This document shows, in pieces, positions 25,744 to 35,986 of a stretch of 64,000 nucleotides of DNA. The number at the start of each line of letters is the position of its first letter. Within the stretch, counting starts at the first letter, position 1. Origin of the DNA: Flavobacterium enshiense DK69 (GTDB taxonomy: Bacteria; Bacteroidota; Bacteroidia; Flavobacteriales; Flavobacteriaceae); assembly GCF_000498495.1 (NCBI RefSeq), contig NZ_AVCS01000006.1, positions 1 through 64,000 on the forward strand, read 5' to 3'. Both the position numbers and the translations under genes were made by a program. The notes beneath the pieces are model-generated. The model searched no databases. It was not told where the DNA came from and saw only the letters and a list, made by a program, of their open reading frames with translations.

Positions 25744-26762
25744 TGAAGCATATTTTAGTAACGGGCGGAGCAGGCTTTATCGGGTCAAATTTTGTTCCTC
25801 ATTTTATAGAAAACAATCCGGAGTATCATTTGGTGAATCTCGATTTGTTAACCTATGCAGGGGATTTGGCTAATGTACAGGAAGTAGAGAACCACCCGCG
25901 TTACACCTTTGTCAAAGGCGATATTTGCGATCGTTCGTTTATTGAAGATTTGTTCCGAAAATATGATTTCAGGGATGTGATTCATTTTGCGGCTGAAAGC
26001 CATGTTGACAATTCAATCTCAGGACCCGAAGCTTTTATTCGTACCAACGTTATCGGGACATTTAATCTTTTGGATGTAGCCCGCAAACACTGGATGATTG
26101 CTCCAAATGAATATAAACCGGGTTACGAAAACTGTCGTTTCCATCATGTTTCCACCGATGAGGTTTACGGAACTTTAGGAGAAACAGGACTATTTGAAGA
26201 AACTACGCCTTATGCGCCCAATAGTCCGTATTCTGCATCGAAAGCATCGTCAGACATGATTGTGAGGAGCTATTTCCATACCTACGGAATGAATGTGGTA
26301 ACAACCAATTGCTCCAATAATTACGGTCCGAAACAGCACAATGAAAAACTGATTCCGACAATCATCCGCAAAGCATTGTCGGGAGAAAACATTCCAATCT
26401 ATGGTGACGGGAAAAACGTTCGCGACTGGTTGTATGTGTTGGATCACTGCAAAGGAATCGAATTAGCCTTCCATAAAGGAAAAGCAGGGGAGACCTATAA
26501 TATTGGCGGAAGAAACGAACGCAACAACTTGTATATTGCTAACACTATCTGCGAGTTGTTAAACGAGTTGAAGCCAAAACCAGAAGGAAAATATCAAGAT
26601 CAGATAACTTTCGTGAAAGACCGTCCTGGACACGATCTGCGTTATGCGATTGATGCGACAAAGATTGAAACAGAGCTAGGCTGGAAAGCAGACGAAAATT
26701 TTGAAACCGGAATCCGAAAAACAATTGCCTGGTACTTAGAGAGTTTAAATGTTAAAGCATAA
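25743..26762 (+). CDS. rfbB: dTDP-glucose 4,6-dehydratase
   Basis: RmlB converts dTDP-glucose to dTDP-4-keto-6-deoxyglucose, the second step of dTDP-L-rhamnose synthesis. The 339 aa extended SDR shows the NAD motif GGAGFIGSNF at 8-17, the catalytic STDEVYG near residue 136 (Thr, Asp, Glu active site) and YSASKAS (Tyr-x3-Lys) near 161. The start overlaps the stop of the Wzz-like gene, and rmlA follows after 61 bases. Confidence 0.96.
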   Translation: MKHILVTGGAGFIGSNFVPHFIENNPEYHLVNLDLLTYAGDLANVQEVENHPRYTFVKGDICDRSFIEDLFRKYDFRDVIHFAAESHVDNSISGPEAFIRTNVIGTFNLLDVARKHWMIAPNEYKPGYENCRFHHVSTDEVYGTLGETGLFEETTPYAPNSPYSASKASSDMIVRSYFHTYGMNVVTTNCSNNYGPKQHNEKLIPTIIRKALSGENIPIYGDGKNVRDWLYVLDHCKGIELAFHKGKAGETYNIGGRNERNNLYIANTICELLNELKPKPEGKYQDQITFVKDRPGHDLRYAIDATKIETELGWKADENFETGIRKTIAWYLESLNVKA

Positions 26763-26823
26763 GGGCTCTTGTGTGAACAGTCCACAACTTTAATCGTTTG
26801 AACTTTAAAATTTTAGACAAAAA

Positions 26824-27687
26824 ATGAAAGGAATAATATTAGCCGGAGGCTCAGGAACGCGTTTGCATCCGTTAACATTAGCGGTAAGCAAGCAGTTGAT
26901 GCCTATTTATGATAAACCAATGATTTACTACCCGTTATCAACTTTGATGTGGGCAGGAATCCGTGAAATACTTATCATTTCAACACCGCACGATTTACCG
27001 TTGTTCAGGCAGTTACTGGGCGACGGAAGTTCTTTAGGCTGCCGGTTTGAATATGCTGTACAGGAGCATCCAAACGGATTGGCCGAAGCGTTTATCATTG
27101 GGAAAGAATTTGTAGGCAATGACAAAGTTGCTTTGATCCTCGGCGATAATATTTTCTACGGAACCGGTTTGGCGGAATTGCTTCAGGCAAACAACAATCC
27201 GGATGGCGGAATCATTTATGCATATCATGTTCACGACCCGGAACGTTATGGGGTTGTAGATTTTGATAAGGATGGTAAAGTTATTTCCATAGAAGAAAAA
27301 CCGTTACAGCCTAAATCCAATTATGCTGTTCCCGGGATTTATTTCTACGACAATAATGTCCTGGAAATAGCAGCCAATATAAAACCAAGTCAACGCGGCG
27401 AACTCGAAATTACCGATGTAAATAAAGAATATCTCGACAGGGGAAAACTTCAGGTAAGTATTCTCGATCGCGGAACTGCCTGGCTGGATACAGGTACATT
27501 TCAGTCGTTAATGCAGGCCGGCCAGTTTGTTGAGGTAATTGAAGAACGCCAAGGATTAAAAATTGGCGCTATCGAAGAAGCGGCCTACAAAATGGGGTTC
27601 ATCGATTCGGCCCAATTAAAAGCATTGGCAGAACCTTTGCTGAAAAGCGGTTACGGAAAACACTTAATGAGTTTAGTTTCAAATTAA
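26824..27687 (+). CDS. rfbA: Glucose-1-phosphate thymidylyltransferase
   Basis: RmlA makes dTDP-glucose from glucose 1-phosphate and dTTP. The 287 aa protein carries the nucleotide-binding signature [11 protein letters not shown] at 8-18, the substrate loop [11 protein letters not shown] and the metal-site [11 protein letters not shown]. It corresponds to the RmlA/RffH short form. The rmlB-A-C-D order places it second in the operon. Confidence 0.97.
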   Translation: MKGIILAGGSGTRLHPLTLAVSKQLMPIYDKPMIYYPLSTLMWAGIREILIISTPHDLPLFRQLLGDGSSLGCRFEYAVQEHPNGLAEAFIIGKEFVGNDKVALILGDNIFYGTGLAELLQANNNPDGGIIYAYHVHDPERYGVVDFDKDGKVISIEEKPLQPKSNYAVPGIYFYDNNVLEIAANIKPSQRGELEITDVNKEYLDRGKLQVSILDRGTAWLDTGTFQSLMQAGQFVEVIEERQGLKIGAIEEAAYKMGFIDSAQLKALAEPLLKSGYGKHLMSLVSN

Positions 27688-27703
27688 TCTCAGAACTAAA
27701 AAA

Positions 27704-28255
27704 ATGAACTTCATACCGACACAATTATCAGGCTGTTTTATATTGGAACCAAAAATGATTACCGATTCACGTGGTTATTTCATGGAAAGTTTCAATGAAC
27801 AAACCTTCCAAAAGGGAATAGGACAACATGTGCATTTTGTACAGGATAACCAGTCTTATTCCACCAAAGGAGTGCTTCGCGGACTGCATTACCAATGTGG
27901 CGTACACGCGCAGGCAAAACTGGTACGTGTACTACAGGGTGAAGTTTTGGATGTTGCAGTAGATATCCGTCCGGGGTCTGTGACTTACGGACAGTATGTT
28001 GCCGAAGTCTTGTCCGCAGAAAACCAACGTCAAATGTTTGTTCCCAGAGGATTTGCACACGGTTTTGTGGTATTGAGTGAAACGGCTACTTTTTTCTACA
28101 AATGCGATAATCTTTACAATAAGGAATCTGAAGGAGGAATTCAATACAACGATCCAGCTTTGGATATTGATTGGGGTTTGCCGGAAAGCGAATTGCTGAT
28201 TTCCGAAAAAGATATGATTTTACCCACTTTTGAAAATGCAAAAAAAGTATGGTAG
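27704..28255 (+). CDS. rfbC: dTDP-4-dehydrorhamnose 3,5-epimerase
   Basis: RmlC epimerises dTDP-4-keto-6-deoxyglucose at C3 and C5. The 183 aa cupin shows SRGYFMESFNEQTF near 23-36, the active-site RGLHYQ (about 60-65) and FVPRGFAHGFVVLSE (about 109-123). The Tyr/Asp region FYKCDNLYN is present. Its stop overlaps the rmlD start by 7 bases. Confidence 0.97.
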   Translation: MNFIPTQLSGCFILEPKMITDSRGYFMESFNEQTFQKGIGQHVHFVQDNQSYSTKGVLRGLHYQCGVHAQAKLVRVLQGEVLDVAVDIRPGSVTYGQYVAEVLSAENQRQMFVPRGFAHGFVVLSETATFFYKCDNLYNKESEGGIQYNDPALDIDWGLPESELLISEKDMILPTFENAKKVW

Positions 28256-29115
28256 TTTTAGTAACAGGAGCCGGCGGTCAGTTAGGACAAGCATTACGGT
28301 TCATATCCGGGAATTATCCTGTTATTGATTTTATTTTCTGCTCCTCTTCAGAATTGGACATTACGGATAGTGTCAATTGTGATTTAGTTTTTGAAAAATA
28401 CCAGCCTAAATTTTGCATTAATACTGCTGCTTATACCGCTGTGGATAAGGCGGAGAGCGAACCTGAAAAAGCACATCTAATTAATGTCGTTGGTGCAAGA
28501 AATATAGCGGAAGCCTGTAAAAAAAATAATACTACATTACTTCATATTTCCACCGATTTTGTTTTCGACGGAGAAATAACAACACCTTATTTGGAAAGTG
28601 ATATTCCCAATCCAACCAGTGTTTATGGGCAGACCAAATTGGATGGCGAGAAAGTAATTCAGGCAGTTTGGGAAAAGCATTTTATTATTCGGACATCGTG
28701 GCTGTATTCTCAGTTCGGAAATAATTTTATGAAAACCATGTTGCGATTGGCTTCGGATAGGGATATGCTTTCAATAGTGGATGATCAAATCGGGACACCA
28801 ACCAATGCTGTCGATTTAGCGGAAGCACTTGTCGGAATGATAACATTTTGTGATGCAGAACCTGTTGGAGGAGTGCAGTGCGGGATTTATAATTTCAGTA
28901 ATGAAGGACAATGCAGCTGGTTTGATTTTGCCAAAAAAATATTCGAAGTCAATAATATTGCGATTATCCTAAATCCGATTTCAACTTCAAGTTATCCAAC
29001 AGCTGCCAAAAGGCCGAAGTACAGTGTTTTAGACAAGACAAAGATTAAAAACACATTTGGACTGAACATAAAAAAATGGGAAGAGGCATTACACCCTTTC
29101 CCATCTGCTGAGTGA
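28249..29115 (+). CDS. rfbD: dTDP-4-dehydrorhamnose reductase
   Basis: RmlD reduces the 4-keto sugar to dTDP-L-rhamnose. The 288 aa SDR has GAGGQLGQAL near residue 7, NTAAYTAVDKAESEP and STDFVFDG, and YGQTKLDGE as the Tyr-x3-Lys site. It ends 7 bases before the stop of the convergent CotH gene, with no terminator hairpin in between, so the two transcripts may overlap. It is the last gene of the Wzz-rmlBACD operon. Confidence 0.96.
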   Translation: MVVLVTGAGGQLGQALRFISGNYPVIDFIFCSSSELDITDSVNCDLVFEKYQPKFCINTAAYTAVDKAESEPEKAHLINVVGARNIAEACKKNNTTLLHISTDFVFDGEITTPYLESDIPNPTSVYGQTKLDGEKVIQAVWEKHFIIRTSWLYSQFGNNFMKTMLRLASDRDMLSIVDDQIGTPTNAVDLAEALVGMITFCDAEPVGGVQCGIYNFSNEGQCSWFDFAKKIFEVNNIAIILNPISTSSYPTAAKRPKYSVLDKTKIKNTFGLNIKKWEEALHPFPSAE

Positions 29116-29122
29116 TTGTCGG

Positions 29123-32100
29123 TCATCGTTTGACGACTTTTTTAACGATTGATTTTCCAAGCTCATCCTGTATTTTCATCATGTACAAACCAGACGGTAA
29201 TTGAGACAGATTGATTTCATTGTTTATAATTTTTCCGTCCTGAATTTTTCTTCCGTCAATCCCATAAATAGTATAATTCAATTCACCCGATTGGGAGATA
29301 ACATGTATGATGTCAGTGACAGGATTTGGATATAGTGTAAGATTGCTTATTGTATTTTCGTCGGTAGTTAATGTTTCGGCTACCCCCTGAATACTTATAT
29401 TGTTAAATGTTACCTGTTTATTGGTTTCTGCTGTCATGTTGGGTCCGGTAAAGCGAATACGAAGTTTAAGATTAGGATTTTGATTTACGGTGGCAATATT
29501 GGTAAAATCAATTTCTATTTTCTGATACGTATTTGAAATAGGGAAGGATGAGGCAGTCATTCCGGTAGCTATCCAAACGGGGGTTCCCGGGTTGATGGAA
29601 TAATCTACAGTTATTCCGGTTGCTGCACCTTCATCCAAAACCGCAAAAGCCAGTTTAATATTTTTGTATCCCACGGTTGAAATATGAAATTGCATTGCAT
29701 TTTCTGAACTACCACTTTTGAAAGGCTGTTTTATTTGGATTCCCCTCATGTCTGAATCTTCAAAAGTTTTATTCTGGTTAACAGCCGGAATATAATTCAA
29801 AGTCGTAGGACTGTTTCGTCGTTCCATTGAAGCTTTTCGGTAGTTTGGATTTCCACTAGTGAATGGATATCCTGAAAGACAGGATTCATAATGTAAATTA
29901 CCTTCCGAAGATACTTCATAAGTAGATGCAATATCGGTTAACGGAGTGTCGTTTTCAAGGTTAGTATCCATCATCCAGAAATAGATGACCTTAGAGATAT
30001 CTGGATTACCGGATGGCACAAAGTGTGCCGTTACCTCGAAATCCGCTGTTGGCGTAATGGTTATTTCTTCGCTCGTACTGTTAGAAGCACCACTCCAATG
30101 ACTAAACACATAACCAGTGTTGGCCACGGCTTTCATCTTAACCGGAATATTGTGAAAATATACTCCGGTCCACGGATACGGATTTGCAGTTATTCCAGGT
30201 GTGCCGTTTTTGATGTTAATGGTGTTCATTTTAATATAGCCATGGGTTGCACCTGAAACCTTTAGCGTTACATTGATGTTGCTGCTAATGTTAAATTTCT
30301 GGCGGATGTGCTGACGTTGGTAAGCCGGACGTTGTGTTGCGAATGTTCTTTCGCGGCCCATCTGGTACTGCCACTCGGCTTCATCTTCAGGGCCTTTCCA
30401 TCGGAAATACTGATCGTCCATTTCCGGAGCGATAACCGCAGCCATTTCGTCCATCTTTGCGAGAACTCTGCTGGTCAGGAAGTTCGTATTCATTAAATCG
30501 GCAAAACGATTGATGAAATCGATTTTAAAAGAATTGTTCGTTAAAAGTTTGCGGAGTATAAGTGTCGACCAAAGAGCGTGAATATCTGGATCAGTCGTGG
30601 TGGTTTCGTCTAAGGTATCGAAATCGACACCGCCAAAGGTACTGGTTACATCGTGAAAGGCCCAACGCCAGCGGCCATCATGAGGGTACGGCGCATTTGG
30701 ATTGAGCGTTGTTTTTTTTCTCCAAAAAACCACATTGTTCGTTACCCAATCGGTATTATTTAAAAAGATATTACTGATGTGATAATCCATGTAATTTTCA
30801 ATATCCATCCGGGTTTTAATATAGGTGTAATGTTCGCTTAACGACAAATCCCTGGTCTCAATTTCGTGGATAAAGGAATTGTAATCTACACGGTCCCCTT
30901 CATCAACTGAACCATGATCATGCAGTAAATCAACCGCATCCATACCATATACCAATCTAAAATAGTTATCGTCATAACGTTCCCTTAGGGCTAAGATTCC
31001 CCAGTATTCGCCATTAATGATAGTGACTACCTGTTGATGCGCTTCGGTTTCCATGCGAAGATCTTTCACCAGTTCATTGCATAAACAGTCCCTAAACATG
31101 GTGTTATTCCAGTCGCCTCCCTGATTTTTAATCAGTACGCGTTCGTAACCCGTATACGGTTCGTCAGAAAACAGCGGATATTCCAATTTATCCTTGCCAT
31201 AAGAAGATCTTGCATACACACGTAGGGATTTGTTTGGATAAATCCGCGAATGATCACCATGGATGCGCAAGCCCACTTTTTGGTTGATTTCTTCAACGCC
31301 GTCTACAAAATAATTCAGGTTGGCTATTCGTTCGGTAGCTTCACCATGCAAGCCCCAATTGGCAAAATCATTATCTGCTTCGTCGTCTGGATGATCCACA
31401 CGCCAATCGTCAAATATTTTTCCTGCAACAGAAATACCATCATTATAACCATAAAAACCATTTTCATCAAAGCTCACTGAAACCACCGGAATGGTAAACC
31501 GGTTGGCTCCTTCAGGAGAAATGAAATAATTTTTGGTTATGGTTTCGCTTGGAAGCGCCCCCGGTTTTATGACTTTTGCTCTTACCACCGTAGCTTTAAA
31601 TATTGGGCCGCTTGGAAAATAGTCGGGTTCATAATCCCAAGTGGTCGATATATTACAGAGTTTGTTGGGTTGTGATGTGCGGTCGGCAATTGGAATCGGA
31701 CCGGTATAGGTCAGTGTACGGAAAGTGTTTTGAAAAAACTGATTTACCGGAAGCTGTCCGGGATCTTCAGGATATTGTCTTTTGTAATTGTAAGTGGTTC
31801 CGCCCAGGTTATTTTGATTAGGTTCTGATCCGTCCAGGGTGTATAGAATTGTTGCTCCCGGACTGTTGGAACTAATAGTAAGATCAAATCCCGAAGTTCT
31901 GAATTCGGAATCTTTCGAAAATACGGGAGGGCTTAATGCTTCAGAAATTCCGGAAGTTGTGTTGGCTGCATTTGGGGTAGGTGTTGTGAAGTAAACATAG
32001 GGGCCGCTTCCGTTTGGAAATTTTCCATATGAAACATCCATTTGTTGTATAGCAGGAGACACTGTGGCAACATTTCCTCCAGAGGGATTGGTCAGTATAA

Positions 32101-32449
32101 CAGTATCGCCGGCACTTAATTTAAAGTTGGTGTGGAGAGGAGCTCCAGCTACTGCCTTATTTTTATCGGAGCACCATACCAACAGGTATTGTCCCGGATT
32201 CAGGGTCACACTCGGGAAAGTCCATTTGAACAGTCGTGTGCTCTCATCAGACATGCCATGGCCTAACAGATTAACGGGGTTTGATCCGGCGTTATACAAT
32301 TCAATCCAGTCTTCGTGGTCACCGTCTGCATCGGTTATGGATGAGATGTTTGACGTCAGTATTTCATTAATGACTATATTTTGAGAAAATAGCGAATCGT
32401 AGCTCAGAACAACCAATGCGGTTAGTATCCAAAATGTAATTTTTTTCAT
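29123..32449 (-). CDS. CotH kinase / lamin-tail / T9SS surface protein, copy 1
   Basis: The 1,108 aa secreted protein has a signal peptide (1-22), a lamin-tail domain (about 23-150), a chitobiase-C-like repeat (TILYTLDGSEPN, about 190), a CotH kinase domain (about 310-680), an InlB-B-repeat-like domain (VKMKAVANTGYVFSHWSGA), a beta-sandwich and a T9SS type A sorting domain (LYPNPVTD to the end). CotH proteins phosphorylate spore-coat proteins in Bacillus. In this copy the kinase loop reads HDVTSTFGG (Asp600, Thr602), where copies 2 and 3 have D-N-D-D. The GC content, domain order and tail match its two neighbours. It probably goes to the cell surface or medium through T9SS. Confidence 0.88.
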   Translation of the reverse strand: MKKITFWILTALVVLSYDSLFSQNIVINEILTSNISSITDADGDHEDWIELYNAGSNPVNLLGHGMSDESTRLFKWTFPSVTLNPGQYLLVWCSDKNKAVAGAPLHTNFKLSAGDTVILTNPSGGNVATVSPAIQQMDVSYGKFPNGSGPYVYFTTPTPNAANTTSGISEALSPPVFSKDSEFRTSGFDLTISSNSPGATILYTLDGSEPNQNNLGGTTYNYKRQYPEDPGQLPVNQFFQNTFRTLTYTGPIPIADRTSQPNKLCNISTTWDYEPDYFPSGPIFKATVVRAKVIKPGALPSETITKNYFISPEGANRFTIPVVSVSFDENGFYGYNDGISVAGKIFDDWRVDHPDDEADNDFANWGLHGEATERIANLNYFVDGVEEINQKVGLRIHGDHSRIYPNKSLRVYARSSYGKDKLEYPLFSDEPYTGYERVLIKNQGGDWNNTMFRDCLCNELVKDLRMETEAHQQVVTIINGEYWGILALRERYDDNYFRLVYGMDAVDLLHDHGSVDEGDRVDYNSFIHEIETRDLSLSEHYTYIKTRMDIENYMDYHISNIFLNNTDWVTNNVVFWRKKTTLNPNAPYPHDGRWRWAFHDVTSTFGGVDFDTLDETTTTDPDIHALWSTLILRKLLTNNSFKIDFINRFADLMNTNFLTSRVLAKMDEMAAVIAPEMDDQYFRWKGPEDEAEWQYQMGRERTFATQRPAYQRQHIRQKFNISSNINVTLKVSGATHGYIKMNTINIKNGTPGITANPYPWTGVYFHNIPVKMKAVANTGYVFSHWSGASNSTSEEITITPTADFEVTAHFVPSGNPDISKVIYFWMMDTNLENDTPLTDIASTYEVSSEGNLHYESCLSGYPFTSGNPNYRKASMERRNSPTTLNYIPAVNQNKTFEDSDMRGIQIKQPFKSGSSENAMQFHISTVGYKNIKLAFAVLDEGAATGITVDYSINPGTPVWIATGMTASSFPISNTYQKIEIDFTNIATVNQNPNLKLRIRFTGPNMTAETNKQVTFNNISIQGVAETLTTDENTISNLTLYPNPVTDIIHVISQSGELNYTIYGIDGRKIQDGKIINNEINLSQLPSGLYMMKIQDELGKSIVKKVVKR

Positions 32450-32460
32450 AGGTAAATAAT

Positions 32461-32540
32461 TTACATAAAGTTAAGAAATAACCTAAGTATCAATTAATTA
32501 TACTCGATGCAGTGCTCTTAAAAACGATAAATTACACCCT
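32461..32540. repeat. Upstream block of CotH copy 1, shared with copy 2
   Basis: The 80 bases before copy 1 align with 35987-36060 before copy 2: both contain AAAGTTAA, TAACCT, TATCA, TTATA and TTAAAAACGATAAATT in the same order. On the coding strand both end in a TAACTTTA box just upstream of the ATG, near the -7 consensus. The region before copy 3 lacks this block. Confidence 0.75.
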
Positions 32541-32563
32541 GTTTTTGAGTGATTTTATAGCCT

Positions 32564-32592
32564 AAAAAGGAGGTGCTTCTCAGACCTCCTTT
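32564..32592 (-). terminator. Terminator of CotH copy 2
   Basis: AAAGGAGGT and ACCTCCTTT form a perfect 9-bp stem with a 9-base loop. On the minus strand it is followed by T residues, 26 bases past the stop codon. Confidence 0.85.
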
Positions 32593-32617
32593 GCGTTGCT
32601 TTGATAAGTAATCCTGA

Positions 32618-35600
32618 TTACCGTTTAAGTATTTTTTTTGTTTCTAATTTTCCGTCTCCTTCCAGTTGCAATAGGTATAAACCTGCTGTTAAATGGCTCA
32701 GATTAATTTCATTATTTTCGAGTGGACCTTTCTGAATCAGTTTTCCGTCGATTCCAAAAAGCTGATAGTTTAGACTGTTTAATCTATGGACGATGTGAAC
32801 TACATCGGTAGCAGGGTTTGGATACACAACGAAATCGGGAATTGAATTTTCATCATTCGTTAATGTCTGAGCCACACCTTCCAGACTGATGTTGTTGAAC
32901 GTGACTTCTTTTCCTGTGTCTTCTGTCATGCTAGGTCCGGTAAAACGCAGGCGAATTTTAAAATTAGGATTATTGTTTACTGTAGGGATCAGTTTGAAAT
33001 CGGATTCGATGCGTTGGTAGGATGCTGTGATCGGAAAGGTTGAAGGCGTCAGTCCGGTTGTTGTCCATACAGGAGTACCCGCATTTGTAGCATACTCCAG
33101 CGTGATTCCGGTAGCGGCACCTTCATCTACAACCGCAAAGGCGAACTTAATGTCTTTATACCCTGCAGTGGACAGATTAAATGTCATGGTGTTTTGCAAT
33201 CCTCCGCTTTGAAAAGGTTGTTTTATCTGAAGTCCCCGCATATTGGAATTGGCATATGCAGTATTTTGGTTCACTTCCGGGTAATAGTTTAGCGGTGTTG
33301 GGTTGTTGCGTCGTTCCATCGATGCTTTGTGAAAATTTGGACTTGTACTGCTAAATGGATAGCCGACTAAGCAAGATTGGTACTGGATGGAGGCGTCTGC
33401 AGGAACGTGAAAAGTCGATGCAAGGGTGGTCAACGGCGTGTCGTTAGGTATGTCTGTATCCATTACCCAGTAGTACAATATTTTAGGGGTAGCAGTATTG
33501 GTATCAGGAATAAAATGAGCCGTCAGTGAAACATTCGCTGTCGGTGTAATAGTTATTTCAGCTGTTGTGCTGTTGGATGCACCGCTCCAATGGCTAAACA
33601 CATATCCCGGCATTGGGGTTGCTTTTAATTTTATTGGGATATTGTTAAAGTAAATACCCGTCCAAGGATATGGATCGTCCGGTACTCCCGGAGTGGACGG
33701 AAGTATATCAATAGTATTTATTTTGATATAACCTTGTTCCGCCCCGTCTACATCTAAGGCTACATTGACATCGCTGCTGATGCCGAATTTTTGACGGATG
33801 TGCTGTCTTTGATTGGCAGGACGGGTGTCGGCAAAATTGTGTATTTTGGCAATAACATCAAGCCAAGTGGTATATTTTACGGCTTTCCATCGGCCATAAT
33901 GGTCCTGCCATTCCGGCTCGATTTTGTTTTTCATAGCATTGGAAACCGCTATGACCCTACTTGGAAGAAAATAGGTATTCATCAAATCGGCAAATCGGTT
34001 GATGAAGTCATTTTTGAAAGTGGGATTAACCAACAAATTTCGCAACACTAAAGTGGAAAATGGAAAATTAGGGTATGTGGTGCTGTTAGGTGCAGTAGCC
34101 TGAGCTAAATTATCGTGAAGGCTGTTGCCTTTTGCAAAACCAAATGAGTCATCATTGTCTCTCAAGGCAGCCCGCCATCGGCCGTCCAACCCGTATAATG
34201 CATTAGGGTTGTAGCTCGTTCTTTTTCTCCAATAGGTTATGTTCCAGCTCGGCCAGTCATTATTGTCATAGTAAATGTTTGCAATATAATAGTCTCTCAT
34301 ATTGTCGACGTCCATCATTGTTTTTATGGTCTCATAATTTTCCGGTATTGCCAGGCTGTTGTCGGTTAAGAAGTTGGTCATAGCATCATAGTGAACCCTG
34401 TCTCCTTCTACTGGTCTCATATCGTCTTCGAGTAAATCCAATTCTGGTTCGTCGATTCCGCATAGATTTTTGAAGTAATATTTATCGATACGCTCTCTAA
34501 GGTTTAAAATCCCCCAGTATTCTCCGTTAACGAAGGCAATCATAGGTCGATATGCCATACTTTCTATACCGGTTCCCTTCATCAATTCATCGGCAAGCGC
34601 ATCCCTGTACATGGCACTGACAAAATCACTGCCCCCGTTTCGTAAAATCAGCCGGTTAAAAACAGTTTGCTCTTTATCGTCAAAAAACCTGTAATTCATG
34701 GTTTTCTTCCCATAATCGTTATCTGCTATCAATCGAAACGATTTGCTTTGGTGAGCTCGTGAATTGCCGCCGTTAATTCGGACACCGATATCTTGATTAA
34801 AAAATTCGGTCCCGTTTTTAAAGAAACTTATATGGGCGGACCGCTCTGAAGGGTCATCCTCAATTGAGTAATTGCCCACACTGTTCCAGCTAAAGGCATC
34901 CACTGTTTGATTATTGGCTCGCCAATTGTCAAAGGCTGCTCCTGCCACAAAAATGCCGTTGTTATAATCAAAAAGTTTGCTCTCTGTTATACTTAAAGAC
35001 GCTACCGGCAATGAAAATTCACTGGCTCCGTTAGGAGTGATAAAATAGGTTGTGGTAGCTGTTTTGCTGGGGAGGAAACCGCTTTTGATGGCCTTAGCCC
35101 TTACAACAGTCCCTTTGAAAATAGGAGTCGTAGGGATATAAAAAGGAACATTATGAAAGGTGGATGACATCTTGGCCAGGTCGTTGGGTTGCGGTGAGCG
35201 GTCAGCTATTGGTATAGCGCCGGAGTAAGTGTAGGACCGATAACTGTTCTGCGACAAAGTACCATCCTGATCCGATGCCAGCTGTACATACTTGTTTTTA
35301 TAGGAATAATTAGTGCCTCCAAGGTTGTTGGGATCAGGATCGGATCCGTCCAAGGTGTAGATAATGGTGGCCCCCGCCGTTGAGCTGCTAATTGTCAGGT
35401 TAAATCCTGCGATGCGAAATCCGCCGTCCTCTGAAAATTCGGGAGGGTCCAAAATGCCGGAATAAGCTGTAGACGAATTAGGTTGTTTTGGCGTGGGTAC
35501 ACCGAAATAGTAATAACTGCCGGTTCCGTTTGGGAATTTCCCATAGGAAACGTTTTCTGGCAGTGCTATGGCCTGAAAAGTAGACAGATTTAAGGTAGAC

Positions 35601-35971
35601 TGATTGGTAAGATACAGCGTTTCACCAAGGTCGGCGTCAATTTTAAAATTGGTGTGCAATTGACCTGGCACGATTCTCCTGTTTTTATCGGAGCACCATA
35701 CCAACAGGTACTGACCCGCATTTAAGGTCACCGAGGGGAATGACCATTTGTGCAACAGAGTTGCATCGTCGGAAAGGCCATAACCGTTTAGATTTACAGC
35801 CGTGGTGCCGTAATTATATATTTCTACCCAATCTTCGTAATCTCCGTCTTCATCCTGATTAACAGAGGTATTGGAGGAGAGTATTTCGTTTATGGTAATG
35901 CTTTGCGCAAATAACAGATCGGAGCTTAGAACAACCAATGAGGTTAGTATCCAAAATGTAGCTTTTTTCAT
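32618..35971 (-). CDS. CotH kinase / lamin-tail / T9SS surface protein, copy 2
   Basis: I place the start at the ATG at 35971 (MKKATFWILT) and not at the GTG two codons upstream, because copy 1 begins the same way; this gives 1,117 aa. Domain order is as in copy 1: signal peptide, lamin-tail, chitobiase-like repeat, CotH kinase, InlB-like repeat, beta-sandwich and T9SS sorting domain (VVYPNPATD to the end). The kinase loop is RDNDDSFG (Asp605, Asp607), an intact acidic motif. The signal peptide and upstream DNA resemble copy 1, but the mature protein is closer to copy 3, suggesting recombination near the signal-peptide end. Confidence 0.9.
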   Translation of the reverse strand: MKKATFWILTSLVVLSSDLLFAQSITINEILSSNTSVNQDEDGDYEDWVEIYNYGTTAVNLNGYGLSDDATLLHKWSFPSVTLNAGQYLLVWCSDKNRRIVPGQLHTNFKIDADLGETLYLTNQSTLNLSTFQAIALPENVSYGKFPNGTGSYYYFGVPTPKQPNSSTAYSGILDPPEFSEDGGFRIAGFNLTISSSTAGATIIYTLDGSDPDPNNLGGTNYSYKNKYVQLASDQDGTLSQNSYRSYTYSGAIPIADRSPQPNDLAKMSSTFHNVPFYIPTTPIFKGTVVRAKAIKSGFLPSKTATTTYFITPNGASEFSLPVASLSITESKLFDYNNGIFVAGAAFDNWRANNQTVDAFSWNSVGNYSIEDDPSERSAHISFFKNGTEFFNQDIGVRINGGNSRAHQSKSFRLIADNDYGKKTMNYRFFDDKEQTVFNRLILRNGGSDFVSAMYRDALADELMKGTGIESMAYRPMIAFVNGEYWGILNLRERIDKYYFKNLCGIDEPELDLLEDDMRPVEGDRVHYDAMTNFLTDNSLAIPENYETIKTMMDVDNMRDYYIANIYYDNNDWPSWNITYWRKRTSYNPNALYGLDGRWRAALRDNDDSFGFAKGNSLHDNLAQATAPNSTTYPNFPFSTLVLRNLLVNPTFKNDFINRFADLMNTYFLPSRVIAVSNAMKNKIEPEWQDHYGRWKAVKYTTWLDVIAKIHNFADTRPANQRQHIRQKFGISSDVNVALDVDGAEQGYIKINTIDILPSTPGVPDDPYPWTGIYFNNIPIKLKATPMPGYVFSHWSGASNSTTAEITITPTANVSLTAHFIPDTNTATPKILYYWVMDTDIPNDTPLTTLASTFHVPADASIQYQSCLVGYPFSSTSPNFHKASMERRNNPTPLNYYPEVNQNTAYANSNMRGLQIKQPFQSGGLQNTMTFNLSTAGYKDIKFAFAVVDEGAATGITLEYATNAGTPVWTTTGLTPSTFPITASYQRIESDFKLIPTVNNNPNFKIRLRFTGPSMTEDTGKEVTFNNISLEGVAQTLTNDENSIPDFVVYPNPATDVVHIVHRLNSLNYQLFGIDGKLIQKGPLENNEINLSHLTAGLYLLQLEGDGKLETKKILKR

Positions 35972-35986
35972 AAGCACTAATTTTAT

